From Schistosoma haematobium (Eukaryota > Platyhelminthes > Trematoda > Strigeidida > Schistosomatidae), in contig NC_067195.1 in NCBI RefSeq assembly GCF_000699445.3, positions 51,068,465-51,132,464 on the forward strand: a stretch of 64,000 nucleotides of DNA, written 5' to 3'. The translations under genes were made by a program, and so were the position numbers. The notes under the pieces are model-generated. The model did no database searches and was not told where the DNA came from. It worked only from the letters and a program-made list of their open reading frames with translations. This document shows, piece by piece, positions 43,401 to 54,180 of this stretch (the first letter of the stretch is position 1; every line of letters starts with the position of its first letter).

Positions 43401-46400
43401 CTGTTCGAAATAAACGGTTATCTGGGCACAGTTGCAGTAGTCGGTCGCCACTATCTATCGATGAGCTACGATACTGTGAGACCCGCACAGATGCCTTTCA
43501 GTCTGATTCAGACCACTTAAATGGACATTAAAATCACCCTCTGTCGTTACTACATCTAAGCACTTAGCTACTGGAAGGTGGAAAGTTTTCTATAAAATTT
43601 GTCTTTCGCTTTATTTGAGCTGCATTGAATGAGACCGTATGGAGGGGGCTGGACGAAAAAGTGGTGATATATGTCCCTATCTTTCTGATTTGTAACTGTC
43701 CCGTTTAATCGGACAGCACACAAGTGATTGTCTATCATAATACTGTTTAAGAGAACCTATTTTGCTTTTGAACTTAGTGCTATACCACAAGAAGTAGATG
43801 TCGAGCTCCCAGGTACATAGAGGACCAACTGAGTTGGTCCTTTATACTGACTAGGTGAGGTCAAGTGAACAACCGGACTTCTAACTTACATGGATGTTTG
43901 GGAGACACGACGCATATCGATGGTGAGAGATGCCAAAGTCCTGGTTAAGGAAGCCTGTTGTTCAATTTGACATAAGATCCAAACAGTGGAAGTAGTGAAT
44001 AGCAGAAGTTTTGGAATTTCAGTAGTTCCGTGTAATTAGATTCTTTAAATAAGTCACAACACAATAATACGTGTATAACAGTGATGCTGTTTGAGTGGAT
44101 ACAAGTACAAAATAAACGAAATATAGAAAGATACATCAATAATGTACTTTTCAAACAACACAGCCAGCACTCTTTACCAATATTTCAGAATCAAACGGTA
44201 GAACGACGAGTACTTAAATAGCTAAATATGGACTATTTACTTGTTAGGAAAAACGGATGTTTCTATTAAGATAAGTGATTATACCCCTAAAAAGATAAAT
44301 TAACGCAACCAACTCGTAGCCCAATCAAAAAGAGGGAATAAACTTCGCTGGATATATAGACAACTCCGCCTGGAGTCCCTCCGGGGGCTACTGCCGGTCC
44401 CAAGCCCGGATAAAGAAGGAGGGTTGGACATGGGGTTAGCGTCCCCATCCCGTAGAAAACTAACTCGCTAAAAAAACGCTAACCAGAAAAAATTATTCAA
44501 ACCTTTTAAACACTGCCCTGGGAGTCAGAAGGTTTTCATTTAGAAGAATTATGACGCCTCATGATGAAAGCCGAATTCCTTCCGAAGTTTCGAGGCCGAT
44601 GCCCCTTCTGACAACCAGAGCGACCATTTATTTAGGTACATGGAATGTTTGTACAATGTGGGACACCGGGAGAGCCTTCCAAATTGCTGCAGAAATGAGA
44701 AGATACAACCTAGAGGTACTTGGGATCAGTGAAACACATTGGACACAAGTTGGACAACAACGACTAACTACAGGAGAGCTCCCGTTATACTCCGGCCATG
44801 AAGAAGAAAATGCACCACATACACAAGGAGTTGCATTGATGCTGTCCAAACAAGCGCAAAATGCGCTTATAGGATGGGAATCTCATGGACCAAGGATCAT
44901 CAAAGCCTCGTTCAAAACAAAAAAAGAGGGTATTTCAATGAACATCATCCAATGCTATGCGCCTACCAACGACTACAATGAAGACGCTAAAGATCAATTC
45001 TACAATAGGCTGCAGTCAATCGTCGAGAAATGCCCAACAAAGGACCTGACCATTCTGATGGGAGATTTCAACGCCAAGGTTGGAACGGACAACACTGGAT
45101 ATGAAGACATCATGGGACAACACGGACTGGGAGAAAGAAACGAAAATGGTGAGAGATTTGCAAATCTATGTGCCTTCAATAAGCTGGTCATAGGCGGCAC
45201 CATATTCCCACATAAACGCATACACAAAACCACATGGACTTCACCGGATCACTCTACACAAAACCAAATCGACCATATTTGCATCAACAAAACGTTCAGG
45301 AGGACTATAGAGGACGTGAGAACCAAGAGAGGAGCTGATATAGCATCAGATCATCACTTGCTGGTCGCCAAGATGAAATTGAAACTCAAGAAGCACTGGA
45401 CAACGGGGCGGACAATATCACAAAAGTTCAATACGGCCTTTCTTCAAAATACTAACAAACTCAACGAATTCAAGATAGTCCTCAGCAATAAGTTCCAGGC
45501 CTTTCATGATCTACTCAATGGAGAAGGAACTACTATGGAGGGCAACTGGAAGGGGGTCAAAAAGCAATCACTTCAACATGCCATGAGGTTCTGTGCCACA
45601 AGAAGCACCATCACAAGGAATAAATCACTGTTGATACACTGGATAAGATTCAAGAAAGGAGGAACAAGAAAGCAGCAATCAATACCAGTCGAACAAGAGC
45701 AGAAAAAGCCAAGGCACAAGCTGAATACACAGAAGTAAACAAACAAGTGAAGAGGAGCATCAGAACTGACAAACGTAAATATGTGGAAGATTTAGCAACG
45801 ACGGCGGAATAGGCTGCAAGAGAAGGAAACATGAGACAATTGTATGACATGACAAAGAAACTCTCTGGAAATCGCCGCAAACCAGAACGACCAGTGGAAA
45901 GCAAAGAAGGCAAGGTAATCACCAACATTGAAGAGCAACAAAATAGGTGGGTAGAACACTTCAAAGAACTCTTGAATCGACTAGCTCCACTGAACCCATC
46001 CAACATCGAAGCAGCACCCACGGACCTCCCAATCAATGTTGGCCCACCAACAATTGAAGAAATCAGCATGGCCATCAGACAAATCAAGAGTGGCAAAGCA
46101 GCAGGACCGGACAAGTGTGATAACTACAGGGGCATCACTCTTCTCTCAATACCGGGAAAAGTCTTCAACAGGGTATTGTTAAACAGGATGAAGGACTGCG
46201 TAGACGCCCAACTTCGTGACCAACAGGCAGGATTCCGTAAGGATAGATCGTGTACAGACCAAATCGCAACTCTACGGATCATTGTGGAACAATCAATTGA
46301 ATGGAATTCATCACTCTACATCAACTTCATTGACTACAAAAGGCATTTGATAGCGTGAACAGAACAACACTATGGAAACTTCTTCGACACTACGGCGTGC

Positions 46401-49400
46401 CTCAAAAGATAGTCAATATCATACCGAACTCATATGATGGATTACACTGCAAAATTGTGCATGAACGACAGTTGACAAAGTCGTTCGAAGTGAAGACCGG
46501 TGTTAGGCAAGGTTGCTTACTCTCACCCTTTCTCTTTCTCCTGGTGATCGACTGGATCATGAAGACGTCAACGTCTGAAGTGAAGCGCGGGATACAATGG
46601 ACGTCTAAGATGCAGTTGGATGATCTAGACTTCGCAGATGATCTGGCCCTTCTATCCCAAACGCAACAACAGATGCAGGAGAAGACGAACAGTGTGGCAG
46701 CAGCCTCAGCAGCAATAGGTCTCAATATACACAAAGGGAAAAGCAGGATTATCCGATACAACACAGAGTGCACCAATCCGATCACAATTGACGGAGAAGA
46801 TTTGGAAGATGTAAAAACCTTTACGTATTTGGGCAGCATCATTGATGAACAGGGTGGATTTGATGCAGATGTGAAGGCGCGGATCGGCAAAGCAAGAGCA
46901 GCATATTTACAACTGAGGAACATCTGGAACTCAAAGCAACTGTCAACCAACACCAAGGTCAGGATTTTCAATACAAATGTCAAGACAGTTCTACTGTATG
47001 GGGCAGAAACCTGGAGAACTACGAAAGCCATCATCCAGAAAATACAAGTGTTTATTAACAATTGTCTACGCAAAATACTTCAGATCCATTGGCCGGACAC
47101 TATAAGCAACAACGTACTGTGGGAGAGAACAAACCAGATCCCAGCGGAGGAAGAAATCAGGAAGAAGCGCTGGAAGTGGATAGGACACACATTGAGGAAA
47201 GCACCCAACTGCGTCACAAGACAAGCCCTCACATGGAATCCTCAAGGCGAAAGGAAAAGAGGAAGACCAAAGAACACATTACGCCGAGAAATGGAGATAG
47301 ACATGAGAAAAATGAACAAGAATTGGATGGAACTAGAAAAGAAGGCCCAGGACAGAGTGGGTTGGAGAATGCTGGTCAGCGGCCTATGCTCCATTGGGAG
47401 TAACAGGCGTAAGTAAGTAAGTAAGGAGATATAGACAGTTATAGTATAGGAGTTGGTCATGGGAACAGGAGAAATATTAGGAAGTGTCGACGGAATTTGG
47501 TCGTGAACAAGATGGTCACGGGCTCTGTTAGAGGTATGAGGGCGATTGATACTTCTCGGTTTCTCGCACTGTAAAACGATAGTTGCTCTTCATGTCTGAA
47601 AAGAAAACTGAATTAGTCGTGATCTTAGCATGCTAAAAGCAAAACCATTAAGCCTAAAGGGCAACTGCACCAGACTGATCAAATAAACTTTTGGTGTTTA
47701 GCCTGTGAAAAGTAGGCTCCCATACTTTGAAGGTTTTTCAGCCAGGGGTGGGAATCCGTGAAACAGTTTTAGAGTCAACCCTTTATAACCCATTTCCTCC
47801 GTTTTGAGTAGATAAAATGGCCTTAAATATTAGTGGTTTGAGAGAAACACCTTAGTACCAACGAGAAGCGGATTACGCTCATATGATTTTGAGATGGTGG
47901 AAAATCTTCTCCACACCTGATAACGCTACACCCCAGTACAGTCAGCAGTAAGCAATCGCCATCCGACCTCAAGTCGCTGCTTTTAGTCTTACGGTTCTCC
48001 GACCGAACTCTCTGTCGTGATAGGACCCACAGGAATAATCGTTTCAGGTCAACCTAGCTCGATTGAGCCATTGCGATAGGCAAGCCTGAACACTACATCA
48101 ATGTAGGTATCAGCTACAATCGGGATATAACTGCACCAGAAAATGATTAAAGTGAAAAAAACATTCGAACAATTTAGACGCACTAGAAAGAAAAAACGAA
48201 GGACGATAAAAAATACGAAAATACTGATTCCGGTGTTCACCATACCTTAAGCCTTCCTTTTATTACCATCGCTAGACACCCTACGCCTAAAACTCCAAGG
48301 GCGATTAGTCCCAATTTGGGGGATGGACGTAAATATTCTGCATATGTAACCTGGGCTGAAAAATGGTGTTGCAATGCAGGATCGTGCTGAAAAATATGAC
48401 AAACGTAGGAGAAAATAAAATCAATAAAGCCTAACAAACTTCATACAATAAGTTATGCTACATGATATCTTAAAGATAACTGCCTTAAGTGAATATCATC
48501 CCTACAAAAGTACTTACGGTGAAAAATCTCGAATATCTTGAAAGTGAATAAGAAAAGTTGCCAACCCAAACCTGAAACCCTACTTTTCCATTTTTTTCAG
48601 TTCGAACATCTATAAATATCTTCTTAAAAATAAATTATAAACTGATGGTGTCAAACACCGCAAAACACAACTCTTAATAGAATGCTTGAAAGTTTAAATA
48701 TGAGTTAAAAAAACCCATAACAACAGGTTGAAACTAAAATTCCAAAATATGTAACTACCTTTGAGTGGTAATTTCAATCAATAATACTACGTGATATGTC
48801 AAAAGTTTAGGGTTCTGAAGGCGTGTAGTATAGCACTTACTACATATACTCCCATCACTAAACAACGAACATAGATTAACGCTGTGTCTCACATCATATT
48901 TACAAACATTGGTCCTATGAAACAAATTAAAGGCGATCTCAATATTAAACACAAAAATATTTGTTCTAACACGTGATGAATTATGGAGACTTAATTACTC
49001 GATCTACAAAGTTTTTATTTTGTAATAGTTTTTGCTCAGTATGTAGTCAGCATCCTAAGTAGTAATAGACTCATTTTTAACCACACGTCCATATTTTACT
49101 GTTTTCTTTCCATTAATAAACACAACCAAACGATTTTAAATATGGTTATCTGTAAAACAGAAGCACTTAGTAAATGAATAAAATGAAGTTGATTTTATCA
49201 GTATAGTCCTCAAAGTATGGAGACAGTTCGCGCTGCTACTCAGCGTCATGTAAAAAGTAAGGATGATTTAACCAAGCAACATTAATTTACTTATTTCATA
49301 GACTTTATTGCAACAGATTGAGCTGCAGCTAGGAATATAGGACCTATGAATCTTAATTTAGCTGTTGATAAATCTCATATAACGCTTCAAATCAAGTTGG

Positions 49401-52400
49401 AAATTTTCGGAATTAAATGTAAAATTAGGTCAGTGGACAACATTTTATAAATACACACCGAAGTGGTAGCGAATACCAATCTATCTTGATGGAAGTCAGT
49501 AAAGAATGAGGTACCCCAAGGGAGAACTTCATATCCCCTCCTATTTTTTTGACCTACCGGTGTTCATAGACCCATTCATATTAATGTTTGCACATATTAA
49601 AAACCAGGAGCAGTGAATGAATGGATCAATCATATTTCTTTATGAAAATCTATTCTTACACTATAGCTAATAACAGTTCGTAACGAAGGCCCTTACAATT
49701 CTATAAATAAATAGTTTCCTTACTGGCCAGAAACTGGCTTAAGGTTGTCCATATACCAATACTTCCACTAGCAAACCATAACAACGACGATAAGATATTG
49801 TTACAAGTCAGATCAAACGCACCAGTTGGCTAGACAATTAATTACACTTGGGAGAGGGTACAAATAAATGTGTTGTAACCTGAATCAACCACAAAATATT
49901 TTGATCTCTTCCTACAATTTTACTATAGGATCTAATATCATACTAGAGTATCGTAGGACGAAAGAATATTTCGGCGCCAGTCTCTCATTAGAGACGAAAT
50001 CTTAAGGAAGTTCAAAAGCCTGTAACAAATCGTTTATGCATAGAAGTTTGTTTATTTTGCACTGGGTAATGAACTGCTGTAATTCTCTACAAAACCAGCT
50101 ACTTTAGCCATATGTTGGTGATTTAAGTCGAGAATATATCTCTATAGCACTAAAAACTCTAAACATTAACATAGACCACTTTTATTCGAACTTTATTACG
50201 GAGGACCAAAGGTAAAAACCTTGCATGTTTTAAACAAAATACGTGAAAGCATGCATGTGATGAAGCGCTGAACGAGTCACATTAGCCCCCTTGTGAACTC
50301 CTCTCAAACAGGACGAGATGTCTGAAGCATGTTTAAGTAGGAACTCAGCATAGAAGTTAACAAACGCAAGTAGATAAGTACGAGAAAGGTTTAAACGGAA
50401 CCCAGAACTAACCAGGTAAGAAGTGAAGGCACTGAGTCCTATGCGCGGAACGAAAGGATTTTGCACTACACTGCAAATTATATATCATTTAACGATAAGA
50501 AATGACCATTAAGTGATACTCAAAATAATCCTTAAGCCATAAGTCTTAATACATGACTAAACTTCAAGATAATTGATTCTCTACTGGAGTTAGAAACGTA
50601 GCATGAATCTCCAGTATTCCATCGAAACTAATGACCCCTAAGTGCAGACCGTGGACATCCAATGAAGAATAAGAGACGAACTATGTATATCCTTACAGCT
50701 CTTAACCCACATATGTCATATCATTTGGTGATCTGATGTTTACATTATTCAATATTGTCTCTTTCATCAAAATTCCCGAGTACCAACTTCAAGATCCTTC
50801 TTGGTTGGGTCTCGCCTCCAACCCATTTACCGAGTTTTATTACTCTCGTGATATGTACACCTGAAACCTCTTCAGGCAGTACATTTCCGATGACATATTC
50901 CATTAACTCCAGATCGTATGTGTCTTTTAGCAGAGTAATTGTCTTCCGACTCCTCTAGATCCCAAATAATTAAACTAGGAACGGGTTTAACTTTGAATGT
51001 CGTTAAACATTTTCCTAGAACTTACAGTTCCAGGTAGGGGTTTTGATAGCGACTTGCACTTGCACAATGTATCGCGAAACCGACACATTGACTTGGAACA
51101 TGATACGTCATTGCTGAACCTTGTCCTCACACACCACTGTGAGGGTGTCATCGACATTCAGCACCTTGCCCCGCTAGCGAATAGTGACCATGTCGTACTT
51201 TAAGTTTCGGACACATGGTATACAATTTGTATCTGCTTCACCCCATCCCAATATCTGGGGAGCCAATATTCCGGCAATCATAGACTGTGCTATTTCGACT
51301 GACTGGTCGATCGGTGAGGATGAGTCGATCGAATACGAATGGAGTACGTTTAAGGCTACATTCGAGGCCGTAACATCACCGTTTATCCCAAGGTCAACAC
51401 GTAAGCTATCACATTGCCCTCCATGGATTAATAAGGAAACATGAAGGCTGTTGAAGCTTAGGAAACACTTCTGGGACTTATTCTTGTCAACAGGACAAAA
51501 ATCATTTAAGTGTGAACACCAAAATATCCGGAATATATGTAAAAAGATCATAGACAGATGCCGTACTATTTACTAAAGACAGTTGGCATATGATAGCCCT
51601 ACTTGTCTGAAACGATTGTTTTCGCACGTTAAACGGCGAACAAAACGTAGCGGTATTCCCCCGTTACTGTTACACGAAAATCCAGATTTACTAGTTCAAT
51701 CAGATCTGGCGAAAGCTGAGACTTTTTCAAACTATTTTAGCAAAGTCTACTCTACGTGTATTGTTACAAATACTTGTCCCAATCACACCGAGATACCAGG
51801 CATAGGATCTGTACATGTGACTGAGAAAACTGTTTTTCTATTGATCAATAACATCAAACCATGTAAGATATGGGACCCTGATGGGTTACATCCACGACTG
51901 CTGTCATCTTTTGCGGACATTATTTCAAGACCTCTCGAAACGCTCTTCAACATGTCCCTTTCACTCGCTTAACTCCCTAGAAATTGGAAAGATGATATAG
52001 TCAGTCCTATATTTAAGGATAGTCAGAGACAGATAGTATCTTACAGGTCTGTCAGTCTAACCGGCATAGTCGTTAAGTTACTTGGAAAGATAATTCGGGT
52101 TAAGTTACTAAGTCACATAGATCCACACAATCTGTTGACTCTGAAGCAGCATGGGTTTTACAAAAAGCATTCATGCTTGACTAACTTATTGCGAGAGAGG
52201 ATTAGACAGCAACCCTAGACAATAGTCTGTCTGTTGATGTGATATTCATAGACTTCAGCAAAGCGTTTGACAAGATTTCACACTTAGATCTCATGCAGAA
52301 GCTCTCGAGCTCGGGAATAACAGGTGCTGTACAGGAGTGTATAGGAAACTTATTATGTGACCGCAGGCAGATAGTGAGGGTCGGTGGAACGCTATCCGAA

Positions 52401-53642
52401 TAGAGACCGGCCAAAAGTGGTGTACCCCAAGGGCACCGTCTTAGGCCTCACTACTTTTTCTTCTCTACATTAATGAATTACCGCGATTGTTTAGGTCGTC
52501 GACGCTATTGCTTGCGGATGATGTCAAAATCTGGAGAACAATAAGAAGTAAGGTTGATCACTTTGATCTCCAAGCTGACCTAGACGAATTAGCTAGATGG
52601 GCTCGAGCTTGGGGCTTGGAGGTTAATTCTAGGAAGAGTGTGCTCATGCACATCGGTCACGGTAATAATTACCGTTATACTATCGACGGCACATCTTTTC
52701 CATGCGTTCAAGAACATAAAGACTTAGCAGCAATAGTAAGTCACTTACAAACAATTAAGCATTGAAACGCAGCTGTTGTCAAAGGTTTTCGTGCATTATG
52801 GTCACTTCGCCGAGCATTCAAATGCTTTGACATGGAAATGTTTCAAATTTTGTATCCCACCTATACAAGACGACAATTGGAGTACTGTATCCAAGCAGCT
52901 GACTCATGTTTGACTAAGGATACTAACTCAATTGAGCGTATTCAGCGTGTGAGAATGAAACTAGAGAAGGGTCTTACGATGAGCACTTAAAACGTCTAAA
53001 CTTTTTCTCTTTGTCGTATCGTAGGACGCGAGGTGACCTTATACTGGCATTTCGTATCTTTAGTTACGACTTGGGTGTTAATATATCTGCTCTTTTTTTC
53101 TCCCTCCAGACCAATAATCTCCGAAGTAATAGCAAGAAGGTTCACAAACCGCGATCTAATAAACTTAATGTGGGGTTCTGTTGTTCTCATCGATTGGTCA
53201 ATGACTGGAACGCCTTACCCAAACAAGTGGTACCAGCCCCATTGGTGAACATTTTCAAGGAGAAACTGGATTTTCACTGGTGGGTAAACTGTTAGAATTA
53301 ACATAGGTTCACCAACCTACAATCCTCATTACTGAAGACTACATGAATATACACCATCCGGTCAACACTAGGCTTATAACCTACTCATATTCGGCAGTAA
53401 AAAAGAAACACAAAAAACTTCGAAGACTACAAAAATTGAGGAGGTAACGCTTAATATTATCATAATACAAAAATGTTTACCAAATGACCCATTGGGGGGT
53501 TGAATGGATTTGTATATCGTTTCCTGTACTCAGCCTTCATTGCATCCCTCATTTTCGCTCTCTGTTTTATGGCAGCTTGCTCTTCTGGGGTTTCGTAAAA
53601 AGTATTCCATGGGTCGAAAACAGAATTATTGCTTTTGGCCAT
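40413..53642 (-). CDS. NDUFB4: NADH dehydrogenase 1 beta subcomplex subunit 4 (complex I accessory subunit)
   Basis: Three exons on the minus strand: 53642-53481, 48386-48246 and 40487-40413, with GT/AG introns of 5.1 and 7.8 kb and all junctions in phase 0. The 125-residue product is close to the 129 of human NDUFB4. Exon 1 gives a DPW motif and a charged helix ([20 protein letters not shown]), which aligns with the human segment around [22 protein letters not shown]. Exon 2 gives the [21 protein letters not shown] segment (human YARTINVYPNFRPTPK) and a single membrane helix ([18 protein letters not shown]). Exon 3 gives a charged C-terminus. The protein is an inner-membrane accessory subunit of respiratory complex I. 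I chose the Met at 53642, where the similarity starts; an upstream in-frame Met at 53672 exists. Recognition is by pattern; a profile search would settle it. Confidence 0.8.
41076..41355. repeat. LTR-like repeat, copy d (inverted, inside SR2-type 3' UTR)
   Basis: Reverse complement of the copies at 3234, 4203 and 19695: TGTGGTGTGTGC start, TTCACTACA end, 280 bp. It splits the 3' UTR of the old SR2-type element, so it inserted after that element. Confidence 0.65.
41500..43000 (-). pseudogene. Decayed RT of the old SR2-type element
   Basis: Scattered matches to the intact [13 protein letters not shown] and a [15 protein letters not shown] end (41.5-41.77 kb), the motif C area with GENADK-like residues near 42.2 kb, and [20 protein letters not shown] (42.4-42.57 kb). 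Frames change repeatedly. Confidence 0.75.
43020..44000 (-). pseudogene. Decayed endonuclease and linker of the old SR2-type element
   Basis: Nucleotide similarity to 26.8-28.1 kb, for example the ACGATGTCTTTCCT stretch at 43369-43382 and the GTCGCCACTATCTATCG region; no long frame survives. Confidence 0.65.
44354..44362. repeat. Left target-site duplication of RTE insertion
   Basis: ATATAGACA, repeated at 47429-47437. Confidence 0.65.
44551..45738 (+). pseudogene. RTE endonuclease domain ORF
   Basis: Starts after the 5' UTR with MTPHDESR. Motifs: LGTWNVCTM (Asn), GISETHW (Glu), [39 protein letters not shown]. All catalytic residues of the endonuclease/exonuclease/phosphatase fold are present. 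About residue 370 the frame shifts (near 45.66 kb) and the last ~27 codons are out of frame with the linker, so the original single ORF is broken here. Confidence 0.88.
45660..46358 (+). pseudogene. RTE linker and RT N-terminal part
   Basis: Frame holding the linker (with an in-frame TAG at 45810-45812), [14 protein letters not shown], the fingers region [13 protein letters not shown] and [14 protein letters not shown], and motif A starting FIDYK. Right after that Lys one base is missing, ending the frame at 46358. The protein could not be made as one piece. Confidence 0.85.
46355..47416 (+). pseudogene. RTE RT palm, thumb and C-terminal part
   Basis: Continues after the shift in motif [15 protein letters not shown], motif [12 protein letters not shown], motif [13 protein letters not shown], motif [11 protein letters not shown], then the [16 protein letters not shown] and [13 protein letters not shown] blocks and a stop 10 bp before the (GTAA)n tail. 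From here on no damage is seen. Confidence 0.9.
47429..47437. repeat. Right target-site duplication of RTE insertion
   Basis: ATATAGACA, exact copy of 44354-44362. Confidence 0.65.
48246..48386 (-). CDS. NDUFB4: NDUFB4 exon 2 with membrane helix
   Basis: Acceptor ATTTTTCAG, donor AAG|GTATGG, 47 whole codons. It encodes the conserved RPSPK segment and one hydrophobic helix of about 18 residues that matches the single membrane span of NDUFB4. It sits 120 bp before (transcript sense) the 5' end of an old SR2-type element. Confidence 0.82.
49390..49620 (+). pseudogene. Possible decayed CR1-type RT fragment
   Basis: One frame reads LLK-like [11 protein letters not shown] and another, slightly later, [13 protein letters not shown], which resembles the motif B region GVPQGxxLGPLLF. 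Short and frame-shifted, so tentative. Confidence 0.35.
50997..53295 (+). pseudogene. Decayed CR1-clade (SR1-like) non-LTR element
   Basis: Readable pieces in order: endonuclease end ([26 protein letters not shown]), a middle part ([24 protein letters not shown]), RT fingers ([17 protein letters not shown]), motif [14 protein letters not shown], motif B SGVPQGH, motif [11 protein letters not shown], and the C-terminal [15 protein letters not shown] and [14 protein letters not shown] block ending at a stop near 53295. Several stops and shifts. Order and motifs are those of CR1-type elements; ADD is the catalytic pair, intact. Confidence 0.8.
53481..53642 (-). CDS. NDUFB4: NDUFB4 exon 1 (start to residue 54)
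   Basis: Starts [12 protein letters not shown] and ends PPMGHL, followed by a GTAAAC donor. It encodes the matrix-side N-terminal helix, rich in Lys, Arg and Glu. The coding frame stays open past the donor only briefly. The first intron contains a decayed CR1-type retroelement on the opposite strand. Confidence 0.82.
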
Positions 53643-54180
53643 CAGCGTAACGCACGACTGAAAGTACCACAAAAGCGAAACTCAAACTTCAAACATTGCT
53701 TGGTACAATTAACGAATTATGTATCCTTTCGGACTTGTGTTTGGGTAGTTACAAGCATTCTTACATATTAATACTTAAGATTATTGGTATACATAACACC
53801 TGAAATAATCTTTAATGTTAATGTAACTAAAGTAAAAGTCCAACCTTCTTTTAAAAGACTCAGCAGAATATCCCGTCACTATTTCTTATAGAAGAGGGCT
53901 CCATAACTTACTAATTTTAACCAAAAAGAAGACTGCACAGGAAACACATAGAGAACCATGATGCTATAGAACATCAGCATCGCAATATTGCCACCTCATA
54001 AACATGGTTAATGTCAGTAGTATATGATAATAAAGTTCATTTATTTGGTTTCCTACCTAGTAGGGCTTGCAGAATAAGCTGTAGAGGTGGTGAGGTTGTC
54101 ATGTGCACGAAAAGTTCCCTAACTATATAAGCTGTCGAGACGGTAGCATACGATTCTGAGACATGTGAACTAGTGCTCTG
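53643..54180. other. Upstream of NDUFB4, nothing recognised
   Basis: Would contain the NDUFB4 promoter. I see no clear promoter motif or coding exon. Confidence 0.4.

Larger units (their letters stand above)
44363..47428 (+). mobile_element. Full-length RTE-clade element (SR3/Perere-3-like), lightly damaged
   Basis: 3.07 kb inserted into the old SR2-type copy, opposite orientation. GC-rich 5' UTR (44363-44550), endonuclease ORF, linker, RT, and a (GTAA)n tail at 47410-47426. The frame changes three times and has one nonsense codon. The 20386-21276 and 11040-11370 fragments belong to the same family. The SR3/Perere-3 name is from memory of length and clade, not a search. Confidence 0.85.
40953..48124 (-). 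mobile_element. Old, nested SR2-type element in NDUFB4 intron 2
   Basis: Parts in order on + : 3' UTR (40953-41075), LTR-like insert (41076-41355), 3' UTR + RT + endonuclease (41356-44353), a 3.07-kb RTE insert (44363-47428), then endonuclease start and 5' UTR (47429-48124). Its 5' end starts CCCGA like the young copy at 28784. Many stops and shifts; RT motifs are hardly readable. It transcribes in the same sense as NDUFB4. Confidence 0.8.
48387..53480 (-). other. NDUFB4 intron 1 (5.1 kb)
   Basis: GTAAAC to TTTTTCAG. Contains a decayed CR1-type element (50.99-53.3 kb, opposite strand) and possibly a second RT fragment near 49.39-49.62 kb; the rest is unassigned. Confidence 0.8.

Noticed and set aside
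44363..44460. HDV-like ribozyme at the 5' end of the other RTE element
   Set aside because: The GC-rich 5' UTR has strong hairpins (for example CCCTCC/GGAGGG), but I could not arrange a P1 starting at the first base with the nested HDV order.
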